Shown here piece after piece: positions 17,704 through 25,562 of a stretch of DNA of 64,000 nucleotides (position 1 is the first letter of the stretch; every line of letters begins with the position of its first letter). Below the pieces are notes generated by a model. It searched no databases, was not told where the DNA came from, and worked only from the letters and a program-made list of their open reading frames with translations. Made by a program: the position numbers and the translations under genes. Source of the DNA: Zoogloea oleivorans (GTDB lineage Bacteria; Pseudomonadota; Gammaproteobacteria; Burkholderiales; Rhodocyclaceae); contig JAOAUC010000041.1 in the NCBI GenBank assembly GCA_030157785.1, forward strand, positions 62,001 to 126,000, written 5' to 3'.

Positions 17704-19576
17704 GGGGCTCGCCGGCTTGGCCGGCGCAGTTCCTGCCGGCGTGCCGGACGAGGTGACCCTGGCACGGCTGGCCGGCGAATTCTTCGCCGCGCTGCCGACG
17801 GGCTTTGCCGGCCCGCTGGCATCCAGCCTGCCGGGCGCCTCGCGCGCGCCGGCGCCGGAAATCATCCCGCCCGGTAATGTCGGCCCGAGCCTGACCGCGG
17901 CAGCGCCGGTGGCGCCCGTGCGGGCCGAGTCGGTGCCCATCGATCACGCCGCGGCTGCCGGTCGGCCCGGTGCGCCGGTGCTTGGCGTGCCGGAGGCCTA
18001 CGCTGCGGCGCTGCCGACCTTCAGCCCGCCGGCCTCGCCGCCGCCTTTGTTGTCAACAGCGGCACCCTCCACACCCTTTTATTTCCTGGGTGAAGCGGGC
18101 GCTTTCCAGTCGGCACCGCAGGCCTTCGGGGCTGCACCGACGGCCGAGAACCGCATCGTGCCGCAGTCTTTCGGGCTGCCGGGCGAGGCGGAACTGCACC
18201 AGATCCTCGCCGAGCTCGGCGGTGATCGCCGTAGCGCACAGGCGCCCCAGTCGGGCGCTGCACCGGGCCATTTCTACTTTCTCGACACGGCGGGCGTGCA
18301 GACGCAGGACGCCAGCGTGCCGGCCGCTCCGGCATCGGCCCATCCGGCCTTTGACGTGCAGGCGGTGCGGCGGGATTTTCCGATCCTCCAGGAGCGGGTC
18401 AATGGCCGGCAACTGATCTGGCTCGACAACGCGGCCACGACACACAAGCCGCAATCGGTGATCGACCGGCTGGCGTACTTCTACCAGCACGAAAACTCCA
18501 ACATCCACCGGGCAGCGCATGAACTCGCCGCCCGGGCGACGGATGCCTACGAGGGGGCGCGCAGCAAGGTGGCACGCTTCATCGGGGCGTCGTCCACGGA
18601 GGAGATCATCTTCGTGCGCGGTGCCACAGAAGGCATCAACCTGATCGCCAAGACCTGGGGCTGGCAGAACGTGGGCGAGGGCGACGAGATCATCGTCTCC
18701 AACCTCGAACACCACGCCAACATCGTGCCCTGGCAGCAGCTCGCTGCCGCCAAGGGGGCCAAGCTCAAGGTGATTCCGGTGGATGACACCGGTCAGGTGC
18801 TGCTCGACGAGTATCGCAAGCTGCTCACCGAGCGCACCAGGATCGTTTCGGTCACGCAGGTTTCCAATGCCCTCGGTACCGTGGTGCCGGTGAAGGAAAT
18901 CGTTGCACTGGCCCACCGGGCCGGCGCCGTGGCGGTGGTGGACGGGGCCCAGTCGGTGTCGCACATGCGGGTCAATGTGCAGGAGATCGACGCGGACTTC
19001 TTCGTTTTCTCGGGTCACAAGGTCTTTGCGCCGACCGGCATCGGTGCGGTGTATGGCAAGCGGGCGATTCTCGAAGACATGCCCCCGTGGCAGGGCGGCG
19101 GCAACATGATTGCCGACGTGACCTTCGAGAAGACCATCTACCACGCACCGCCGACCCGTTTCGAAGCCGGTACCGGCAACATCGCTGACGCGGTGGGTCT
19201 GGGCGCAGCCATCGACTACGTTGAGCGCATCGGCATGGAGAACATCGCGCGTTACGAGCATGACCTGCTTGTGTATACGACGCGTGCGCTCCTGAGCGTG
19301 CCCGGCCTCAAGCTGATCGGTACCGCCCGCGACAAAGCCAGTGTGAGCTCCTTCGTCCTCGACGGCTACCGGCCGGAAGAGGTGGGCAGGGCGCTCAACG
19401 AGGAAGGCATTGCGGTGCGCTCCGGCCACCACTGCGCCCAGCCGATTCTGCGGCGCTTTGGTCAGGAAGCCACCGTGCGGCCGTCGCTGGCCTTCTACAA
19501 CACCTGCGACGAGATCGATACCCTCGTGGCGGTGCTGCACCGCCTGGCGCGCGGCAAAGGACGTATCGGCCGCTGA
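17678..19576 (+). CDS. Encapsulated cysteine desulfurase cargo (SufS-type) with disordered targeting N-terminus
   Basis: PLP-dependent class II cysteine desulfurase that takes sulfur from cysteine to leave alanine and an enzyme persulfide. It has 632 residues, against ~410 for ordinary SufS, because of a ~224-residue Ala/Pro-rich low-complexity N-terminus. That extension contains a helix-like motif (about 25-43, LARLAGEFFAALP), two FYFL repeats (134-137 and 199-202), and LHQILAELGG between them; such extensions direct loading into family 2A shells. The catalytic core starts near 225; the PLP lysine is K448 (SGHKVFAPTG) and the persulfide cysteine is C586 (RSGHHCAQP). I chose ATG 17678, inside the end of the shell gene (26-nt overlap), rather than an ATG 42 nt earlier whose encoded start is not cargo-like. 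Confidence 0.94.
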   Translation: MTIPTPTSEGLAGLAGAVPAGVPDEVTLARLAGEFFAALPTGFAGPLASSLPGASRAPAPEIIPPGNVGPSLTAAAPVAPVRAESVPIDHAAAAGRPGAPVLGVPEAYAAALPTFSPPASPPPLLSTAAPSTPFYFLGEAGAFQSAPQAFGAAPTAENRIVPQSFGLPGEAELHQILAELGGDRRSAQAPQSGAAPGHFYFLDTAGVQTQDASVPAAPASAHPAFDVQAVRRDFPILQERVNGRQLIWLDNAATTHKPQSVIDRLAYFYQHENSNIHRAAHELAARATDAYEGARSKVARFIGASSTEEIIFVRGATEGINLIAKTWGWQNVGEGDEIIVSNLEHHANIVPWQQLAAAKGAKLKVIPVDDTGQVLLDEYRKLLTERTRIVSVTQVSNALGTVVPVKEIVALAHRAGAVAVVDGAQSVSHMRVNVQEIDADFFVFSGHKVFAPTGIGAVYGKRAILEDMPPWQGGGNMIADVTFEKTIYHAPPTRFEAGTGNIADAVGLGAAIDYVERIGMENIARYEHDLLVYTTRALLSVPGLKLIGTARDKASVSSFVLDGYRPEEVGRALNEEGIAVRSGHHCAQPILRRFGQEATVRPSLAFYNTCDEIDTLVAVLHRLARGKGRIGR

Positions 19577-19589
19577 TCTGCCGACCAGA

Positions 19590-19626
19590 CCACACCCCCG
19601 GAAGAATGGGCTTCCGGGGGGTGTGG
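19590..19626. terminator. Bidirectional terminator between the cargo desulfurase and the thioredoxin-CcdA gene
   Basis: A long GC-rich inverted repeat (CCACACCCCCGGAAG at 19590-19604, paired with its near-complement up to 19626) lies exactly between two convergent stop codons. The T-tracts are short, but location and stem strength (about 15 bp with one bulge) make a shared transcription stop likely. Confidence 0.7.
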
Positions 19627-20877
19627 CTATTTGTGCTTCCAAAACGTGTCGATACGTGCCGCCAGCCAGGTGCCGCCGATGGCTGCGAGCACCAGGCCAA
19701 GTGCCAGTCGCGGGTCGTCGAGTCGTTCCGGTGCCACGATCAGGCCGGCACCCAGGCCCAGCATCATCAAGCCGGACAGCAGCTTGAGCAGGCGTCCCTC
19801 CCGTTCGCTGAGCTTGCGCGCGCCCATGGTGCGCACGAAGGCGATGACGATGGCCAGCAGCGGCAGGACGTAAATCAGGTTGTAGAGCGCCAGCCATGCA
19901 TAACGCTGCGCAGGGCTGTCGACCTGGAGGGTGAGCAGACGTGTGTAAACCATCGGAAAGCCGGCCGTGCACAGCAGTTCGTAGAAATTGGCAGCGACGC
20001 CCAGCAGTACGGTGGCCGCCAGCATGGCCGGCAGGCTGTCGGATTTGAGGACAGTGCGGGCGCGCTGGAAGATGTCGGCCCGGCCACTGTCCGGGATCGA
20101 CAGGGACGGGCCTTTTCCGAAGGCCACGAAATCCTTGATGTTGAGCACGCCGACCAGCAGCGCCACACCGCCCGCTGCGCCGGTTACCCAGGGCAGGCCG
20201 CCCATGATGACGAAGAGCCCCAGCCAGGCGCTCATGAAGGCAAAGTACATCAGCCCGGAGATGCCGACAAAGACCAGCCCGATCAGCAGCATGCGCTGCC
20301 TGTCCTGTTGATGTACCAGCAGCGACAGCAAGAACAGCAGCACGAAGAAGGCGCAGGGGTTGAAGGCGTCCATGCCGGCAATCAGTACCGTGAGCATCGG
20401 CAGCGACAGGCTGGCAGGATCGATTTCACCGAGCCAGGGCAGGTGCGGCAGGCTTGTTTCGGGCACTGCGGCGGCAGTGTCGCCGCGGCGACACGCGCGG
20501 AGTGCCTGCAGCAGGCGCTCCGTGCTTTCCGGCGCGCTGTCCCAGCCCACTTGCAGGTTTCCGCAATACAGAAGCGCCGGCACCGCGCTCGCCTCCTCGC
20601 CAAGGGCGGCAGCCATCGCAACGTAGCGGTCGACGTTTTCCGGATGGCCGGTCAGTTCCAGATCGTGCAGGGTGATCCAGGGGTGTGCCGTCACCAGTGC
20701 CTGGATTTGCGGGCGGGCTGTCAGGCAATGGGGGCAACTGGCTGACCAGAACAGGTAAAGCTGTACCTGCGCCTCCGTGTCGCCGTTCCGGCTGGTCGAT
20801 TCGGTGGCTCCGGCGGCTGCCGGCAACAGGTGCAGCAGCGCAAGAAGCAGAAGGCACAGCAAGCGGCAGGCTGGCAT
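19627..20877 (-). CDS. Thioredoxin-like domain fused to a CcdA/DsbD-type membrane domain
   Basis: Predicted thiol-disulfide electron carrier across the inner membrane. After a signal sequence comes a periplasmic thioredoxin-like domain with active site CPHC (in FWSASCPHCLTA) and a further Cys pair, then a polytopic domain of six or more TM helices with the CcdA-type cysteine motifs NPCAFF and CTAGFP. The order (thioredoxin first, membrane domain second) is the reverse of DsbD's C-terminal thioredoxin. I chose ATG 20877 because it leads directly into the signal peptide; upstream starts are possible. It converges on the encapsulin operon and diverges from a TetR gene. The substrate is unknown; cytochrome c maturation or periplasmic sulfur-protein reduction are options. 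Confidence 0.8.
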   Translation of the reverse strand: MPACRLLCLLLLALLHLLPAAAGATESTSRNGDTEAQVQLYLFWSASCPHCLTARPQIQALVTAHPWITLHDLELTGHPENVDRYVAMAAALGEEASAVPALLYCGNLQVGWDSAPESTERLLQALRACRRGDTAAAVPETSLPHLPWLGEIDPASLSLPMLTVLIAGMDAFNPCAFFVLLFLLSLLVHQQDRQRMLLIGLVFVGISGLMYFAFMSAWLGLFVIMGGLPWVTGAAGGVALLVGVLNIKDFVAFGKGPSLSIPDSGRADIFQRARTVLKSDSLPAMLAATVLLGVAANFYELLCTAGFPMVYTRLLTLQVDSPAQRYAWLALYNLIYVLPLLAIVIAFVRTMGARKLSEREGRLLKLLSGLMMLGLGAGLIVAPERLDDPRLALGLVLAAIGGTWLAARIDTFWKHK

Positions 20878-20955
20878 GGCGGGAGCCCTTGGGTTCAGAA
20901 CAGGGAGCGAGCGGATTTTATATATTAGTAAATCCTGAATCATCATCTACAATCA

Positions 20956-20977
20956 CAAGTAATTCATCAATTACTTG
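20956..20977. promoter_or_regulatory. 22-bp palindrome, likely TetR operator
   Basis: CAAGTAATT-CATC-AATTACTTG is a perfect 9+9 inverted repeat with a 4-nt spacer. It lies 9 nt before the TetR-family ATG and within the AT-rich divergent region with the thioredoxin-CcdA gene. Size, symmetry and location fit an autoregulatory operator for the regulator and its exporter operon. Confidence 0.7.
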
Positions 20978-20986
20978 CTGTCACCC

Positions 20987-21595
20987 ATGGAAGTCTCCCA
21001 CCTTCGTCAGTCCACCGAAGCCCGCCGGGCCGGGATCGTTGCTGCGGTGCTGGGGCTGGCTGCCAAACGCAGCCCGGCCGACATCACCACCGGCGACATT
21101 GCCGCCGAGCTGGGTTTTACCCAGGGCGCCGTGTTCCGCCACTTTCCGGCCAAGGAGGCCATCTGGCTGGCGGTGCTCGACTGGGTGGACGCGGAACTGC
21201 TCGCCAGACTCGAACAGGCGGAGCAGGCCGGCACCACGCCACTGGCCGGGCTGGAGGGCGTTTTCATGGCCCACATCGGCTTCGTCATGGCCTACCCCGG
21301 CGTGCCGCGCATTCTCTTTCACGAGTTGCAGCGCCCCGACGATACGCCGCTCAAGCAGCGCGTTCGCCAGTTGCTGATGCGTTACCGGCAGATTCTGGCT
21401 CGCTTGCTCGACGCCGGGGCACGTGATGGATCGCTCTGTGCCGGGCTCGATCTGGCTGCCGCTGCCACACTCTTCATCGGCACGATCCAGGGGTTGGTCA
21501 TGCAAACCATGCTGGCGGCAGGTTCCGCCACCATTGAGGACGACGCCCGGCGCGTCGTCGCCCTCTACCTGCGCGCCATCCAGGAAAGATCATGA
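20987..21595 (+). CDS. TetR-family transcriptional regulator
   Basis: Repressor of 202 residues: an N-terminal HTH (about 12-57, with TTGDIAAELGFTQGAVFRHFPAKEAIWLAV in two parts around the recognition helix) and a C-terminal ligand/dimer domain with the common PGVPRILFHEL motif. ATG 20987 is used; a TTG 12 nt upstream falls inside the palindrome. Its stop overlaps the start of the efflux adaptor gene (ATGA), so it is the first gene of the exporter operon and most likely represses it until an exported compound binds. Confidence 0.9.
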   Translation: MEVSHLRQSTEARRAGIVAAVLGLAAKRSPADITTGDIAAELGFTQGAVFRHFPAKEAIWLAVLDWVDAELLARLEQAEQAGTTPLAGLEGVFMAHIGFVMAYPGVPRILFHELQRPDDTPLKQRVRQLLMRYRQILARLLDAGARDGSLCAGLDLAAAATLFIGTIQGLVMQTMLAAGSATIEDDARRVVALYLRAIQERS

Positions 21596-22782
21596 AACTC
21601 ACGCGTTTTTTCTTGCGCCGTGCCGGTGTGTCGGTGCTGGTGCTGGCCTTGCTCGGGGCCTTTGGCTGGGTGCTGGCCCGCTCCGGCCCGCTGGCGCCGA
21701 TCCGCGTGACGACGATGCAGGTGGAGGAGGGCACCCAGGCCCTGGCCTTGTTCGGCATTGGCAGCGTCGAGGCCCGCCGTGCCTATCTGATCGGCCCGAC
21801 GGTGGCCGGCCGGGTGCTGCGTGTGGGCGTCGATGTTGGTGATACGGTGACTGCCGGCCAGGTGCTGGCCGAGCTGGACCCGGTGGATCTGGACGAACGC
21901 ACCGCCGCGTCGCAGGCGTCGATTGCCCGCGCCGGCAGTCTGGTTGTGGCCGCCGAGGCGCAGTTGCGGGACGCGCAGGCCCGCCGCGAGGTCGCGACGA
22001 TCAATGCCCGACGCTACGTGGAGTTGGGCGGGCAGCGCTTCGTCAGCACCAGCGCCGTGGAGGCCAAGCAGCTGGAGCAGGTTTCGGCTCAGGCCGCGAC
22101 CCGTGCCGCGGAAGCCAATCTGGCCGGTGCGCGGCAGGAGATTACCCGGCTCACCGCCGAGCGTGACGGGCTTGGCCAGCAGCGCAGCAAGCTGCGTCTG
22201 GTGGCGCCGACGAGCGGGATAGTCAGCGCCCGCGAGGCGGAAGCAGGCAGTACGGTGATTGCCGGGCAGGCGGTGCTCAGGCTTATCGAGCCGGCCAGCC
22301 TGTGGGTGCGCGTGCGCATCGACCAGGGGCGTTCAACCGGGTTGGCGGCGGGCCTGCCGGCGCAGATCGTGCTGCGTTCGAACCCGGGCCAGCCCTTGCC
22401 CGGCAAGGTCGTGCGCGTTGAACCGGTGAGCGACAGCGTGACCGAGGAGCGGATTGCCCTGGTGGCTTTCGACACGCTGCCGGCGGCGGTGTCGGTTGGC
22501 GAAATGGCCGAGGTCACCCTGAGTTTGCCGGCCGGCCAGCCGGGCCTGCTGTTGCCCAACGCCAGCATCCGGCGCCAGGGCGGCACACCGGGCGTGTGGC
22601 GAAGTGCCGCGGATGGCCCGCAGTTTGTGCCGCTCCAGCTTGGCAGCGCGAGCCTCGATGGCCAGGTGCGGGTGACCGGCGGGCTGCATGCCGGCGACCG
22701 GGTGATCGTGCACAGCGAGAAGGACATTGCTGCCGGCAGCCGCATCCGCATCGTCGACAGCCTCGTCGGGCCGGGATCATGA
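21592..22782 (+). CDS. HlyD/DevB-type periplasmic adaptor of an ABC exporter
   Basis: Membrane-fusion protein (396 residues): a membrane anchor (VSVLVLALLGAFGWVLA), biotinyl-lipoyl halves (GRVLRVGVDVGDTVTAGQVLAELD and LVAPTSGIVSAREAEAGS), an intervening alpha-hairpin of about 100 residues, and a beta-barrel. It is coupled to TetR upstream and to the FtsX-like permease downstream by ATGA overlaps. Together with the next two genes it forms a MacAB/DevBCA-like exporter with separate permease and ATPase. Confidence 0.88.
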   Translation: MKLTRFFLRRAGVSVLVLALLGAFGWVLARSGPLAPIRVTTMQVEEGTQALALFGIGSVEARRAYLIGPTVAGRVLRVGVDVGDTVTAGQVLAELDPVDLDERTAASQASIARAGSLVVAAEAQLRDAQARREVATINARRYVELGGQRFVSTSAVEAKQLEQVSAQAATRAAEANLAGARQEITRLTAERDGLGQQRSKLRLVAPTSGIVSAREAEAGSTVIAGQAVLRLIEPASLWVRVRIDQGRSTGLAAGLPAQIVLRSNPGQPLPGKVVRVEPVSDSVTEERIALVAFDTLPAAVSVGEMAEVTLSLPAGQPGLLLPNASIRRQGGTPGVWRSAADGPQFVPLQLGSASLDGQVRVTGGLHAGDRVIVHSEKDIAAGSRIRIVDSLVGPGS

Positions 22783-23972
22783 TCAACCTTGCGGGCCGCG
22801 ACATCCTGCATGCCTGGGGGCGCTTCGTGTTCACCGGCATCGGCCTGGGGCTGCTGATCGGCGTGACCCTGTCGATGGCTGGTATTTACCGGGGCATGGT
22901 CGATGACGGCAAGGCCCTGCTCGGCAACAGCGGCGCCGACCTGTGGGTGGTGCAGAAGGACACCCTCGGCCCCTACGCCGAATCGTCCAGCCTGAAGGAC
23001 GACGTGTATCGCAGCGTGCTCGGCATGCCCGGCGTGGCCCGCGCCGCCAACGTGGCCTACCTGAGCATGCAGGTGCGCCATGGGGAGGCCGACGTGCGCG
23101 TGATGCTGGTCGGCTTCGAGGCCGGGCAGCCGGGCGAGCCTGGTTATCTGGTGGCCGGCCGGCACATCACGCGCAACCACTACGAAGCGGTGGCCGATGT
23201 GAAAACCGGCTTCCGGGTCGGCGAGCGCGTCCGCGTGCGGCGGCATGATTACACGGTGGTGGGGCTGACCCGGCGCATGGTGTCGTCCGGCGGCGACCCG
23301 ATGCTGTTCGTGCCGCTGAAGGACGCCCAGGAAGTCCAGTTCCTGAAGGATAACGACGCGATCCTCAACGAGCGGGCCCGCACTGCTGCCAACCCGCAGC
23401 TCAACCGCCCCGGCGTGCCGGGCCTGCTCGAATCCATCCAGGCTTCGCAGGCCAGCAGTCACAGCGTCAATGCAGTGCTGGTCCAGGTGCAGAGCGGTGC
23501 CGACCCGGAAGAAGTAGCCGCCGGCATCCGGCGCTGGAAGCACCTGCAGGCCTTTACCCGCGTGCAGATGGAAGACATCGTGGTGGCCAAGCTGATTGCC
23601 ACCTCGGCGCGGCAGATTGCCTTGTTCCTGGTCATTCTGGCGGTGGTCAGCGCGGCCATCGTGGCCTTCATCATCTACACCATGACCCTCGGCAAGATCC
23701 GCGAGATTGCCGTGCTCAAGCTTATTGGAACGCGCAACCGGACCATTGCCGGGATGATCCTGCAGCAGGCCCTCGGCCTCGGGCTGATCGGTTTCGTGGT
23801 CGGCAAGACGGTGGCCACCCTGTGGGCGCCGGTCTTTCCGAAGTACGTGCTGCTCGAGCCCGGCGATGCGCTGCGCGGCTTCGTGATCGTGATGCTGATC
23901 TGCGCCCTGGCCAGCACGCTGGCCATCCGCGCCGCGCTGCGGGTCGATCCGGCCACGGCGATCGGAGGCTGA
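22779..23972 (+). CDS. ABC exporter permease, FtsX/DevC-like
   Basis: Membrane subunit with the MacB/FtsX layout (397 residues): TM1 near the N-terminus (FVFTGIGLGLLIGVTLSMAGI), a periplasmic domain of about 230 residues, then three C-terminal TM helices with the coupling motif GKIREIAVLKLIGTRN. The start overlaps the adaptor stop (ATGA). It resembles DevC-type permeases, which pair with a DevB adaptor and DevA ATPase. The exported substrate is unknown. Confidence 0.88.
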   Translation: MINLAGRDILHAWGRFVFTGIGLGLLIGVTLSMAGIYRGMVDDGKALLGNSGADLWVVQKDTLGPYAESSSLKDDVYRSVLGMPGVARAANVAYLSMQVRHGEADVRVMLVGFEAGQPGEPGYLVAGRHITRNHYEAVADVKTGFRVGERVRVRRHDYTVVGLTRRMVSSGGDPMLFVPLKDAQEVQFLKDNDAILNERARTAANPQLNRPGVPGLLESIQASQASSHSVNAVLVQVQSGADPEEVAAGIRRWKHLQAFTRVQMEDIVVAKLIATSARQIALFLVILAVVSAAIVAFIIYTMTLGKIREIAVLKLIGTRNRTIAGMILQQALGLGLIGFVVGKTVATLWAPVFPKYVLLEPGDALRGFVIVMLICALASTLAIRAALRVDPATAIGG

Positions 23973-23973
23973 C

Positions 23974-24681
23974 ATGCAGGAGTTCGGCATCCGCATCGAA
24001 GGCCTGAGGAAACGCTACGGCGAGGGCGATACCGCTGTCGACGCCCTGAAGGATGTGAACATGACCGTGGCCCCCGGCGAGGTGGTCGGGCTGATCGGCC
24101 CTTCCGGCTCGGGCAAGAGCACGCTGCTCAAGTGCCTTGGCGCCGTCATTGAGCCGACTGCCGGGCGCATGACGCTGGGCGACGAGCTGATCTTCGACAA
24201 CGCCTGGAAGACCCGCGATCTGCGCGCCCTGCGCCGCGACCGCATCGGCTTCGTGTTCCAGGCGCCCTACCTGATTCCCTTTCTCGACGTGACCGACAAC
24301 GTGGCGCTGCTGCCGATGCTGGCCGGCAAGCCCAACGCCCTTGCCCGCCAGCGTGCCGCCGAGCTGCTGGCTGCGCTGGACGTGAGTCACCGGGCGGCAG
24401 CGCGGCCGTCGCAGCTCTCCGGCGGCGAGCAGCAGCGGGTGGCGATTGCCCGCGCGCTGGCCAATCAGCCGCCGGTGATCCTCGCCGACGAACCGACGGC
24501 GCCCCTCGACAGCGAACGGGCGCTGGGCGTCATGCGCATTCTCAACGACATGGCCCGCCAGTACCGCACGGCAATCATCGTGGTGACCCACGACGAGAAG
24601 ATCATCCCCACCTTCAAGCGCATCTACCACATTCGCGACGGGTGCACCTTCGAGGAGGCCGGCGAGGGGCGGACGCTGTGA
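23974..24681 (+). CDS. ABC exporter ATP-binding protein, MacB/LolD/DevA-like
   Basis: ATPase subunit (235 residues) with Walker A GPSGSGKST, Q-loop FVFQAPYLIPF, signature LSGGEQQR, Walker B VILADEPT and the switch His in VVTHDEK. The spacing to the permease is 1 nt and the downstream hydrolase start overlaps its stop (GTGA). Drives the FtsX-like permease by a mechanotransmission-type mechanism known for this class. Confidence 0.92.
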   Translation: MQEFGIRIEGLRKRYGEGDTAVDALKDVNMTVAPGEVVGLIGPSGSGKSTLLKCLGAVIEPTAGRMTLGDELIFDNAWKTRDLRALRRDRIGFVFQAPYLIPFLDVTDNVALLPMLAGKPNALARQRAAELLAALDVSHRAAARPSQLSGGEQQRVAIARALANQPPVILADEPTAPLDSERALGVMRILNDMARQYRTAIIVVTHDEKIIPTFKRIYHIRDGCTFEEAGEGRTL

Positions 24682-25562
24682 ATCTGTCCTTTTTCCTCGT
24701 TCCGGCCCTGGCGATAGTGGCGCTGCTGGGCTTCAATCGCCTGATCCGCATCAGCCTGGCCGCGCCGCGGGTGGTGGAAGACAAGCAGCCAGACGGCCTG
24801 CCCTGGCAGGAGGCGCGCATTCCCACTCTGCGCGGCAAGATGCTCTCCGGCTGGTTCATTCCGGCAGGTGACGGAGCGCCGGCACTGGCCATCCTGCACG
24901 GCTGGGGCAGCAACGCCGGCATGATGCTGCCGCTCGCCCGGCCCCTGCACGAAGCCGGCTACGCCTTGCTGCTCTTCGATGCGCGCAGCCACGGCCGCAG
25001 CGACGGCGATACCTTTGCATCCCTGCCGCGCTTTGCCGAAGACCTGGAGCACGCCTTTCGCTGGCTGCAGGCCCGGCCCGAAGTAGACCCGCTCCGGGTG
25101 GGTGTCATCGGTCATTCGGTTGGCGCCGGGGCCGCATTGCTCACGGCTTCGCGCTGCCCGGGTGTAGCCGTCGTCGTCAGCCTCGCCGCCTTCGCCCATC
25201 CGGCCGCCATGATGCGGCGCTGGCTGCAGTCGAAGGGAATTCCCCGGCTACTGGGCGCCTACATCCTCTTCTACGTGCAGCGCGTCATCGGACACCGCTT
25301 CGATGACATCGCCCCGTGCAACACCATCCGCCGGGTGCGCTGCCCGGTGCTGCTGGCCCACGGCACGGAGGATGTGACGGTGCCGGCAAGCGATGCCCGG
25401 GCGATCTACACCCATCGGCCTGACGAGCGTGTGCAACTGCTGTTGATGCCGGGCAGCCACGACGAATACGGGGAACTGGAAACGTCGATGGAAAGCGTGA
25501 TCGGCTTTCTGGACGGGGTTGTGGGGCCGGAGGCTCAGGGCAGGGATTTGAGGCGCCGGTAA
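24678..25562 (+). CDS. Membrane-anchored alpha/beta hydrolase
   Basis: Serine hydrolase (294 residues) with an N-terminal membrane anchor ([18 protein letters not shown]), the oxyanion region LHGWGSNAG, nucleophile elbow GHSVGAG, and likely acid/His in HGTEDVTVP and GSHDEYGE. It resembles the BEM46/YqkD-type lipase-like hydrolases. It starts at GTG 24678, overlapping the ATPase stop, so it is the last gene of the TetR-exporter operon and may process the exported molecule. Its 3' end overlaps the convergent sigma-54 activator by 28 nt. Confidence 0.85.
   Translation: MNLSFFLVPALAIVALLGFNRLIRISLAAPRVVEDKQPDGLPWQEARIPTLRGKMLSGWFIPAGDGAPALAILHGWGSNAGMMLPLARPLHEAGYALLLFDARSHGRSDGDTFASLPRFAEDLEHAFRWLQARPEVDPLRVGVIGHSVGAGAALLTASRCPGVAVVVSLAAFAHPAAMMRRWLQSKGIPRLLGAYILFYVQRVIGHRFDDIAPCNTIRRVRCPVLLAHGTEDVTVPASDARAIYTHRPDERVQLLLMPGSHDEYGELETSMESVIGFLDGVVGPEAQGRDLRRR

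Noticed and set aside
18053-19972. 639-codon minus-strand frame opposite the encapsulated desulfurase
   Set aside because: Fully antisense to a conserved PLP enzyme, Arg/His-rich and without recognisable motifs.
22089-23996. 635-codon minus-strand frame opposite the ABC adaptor and permease
   Set aside because: Shadow of real genes on the plus strand; no domain or ribosome site.
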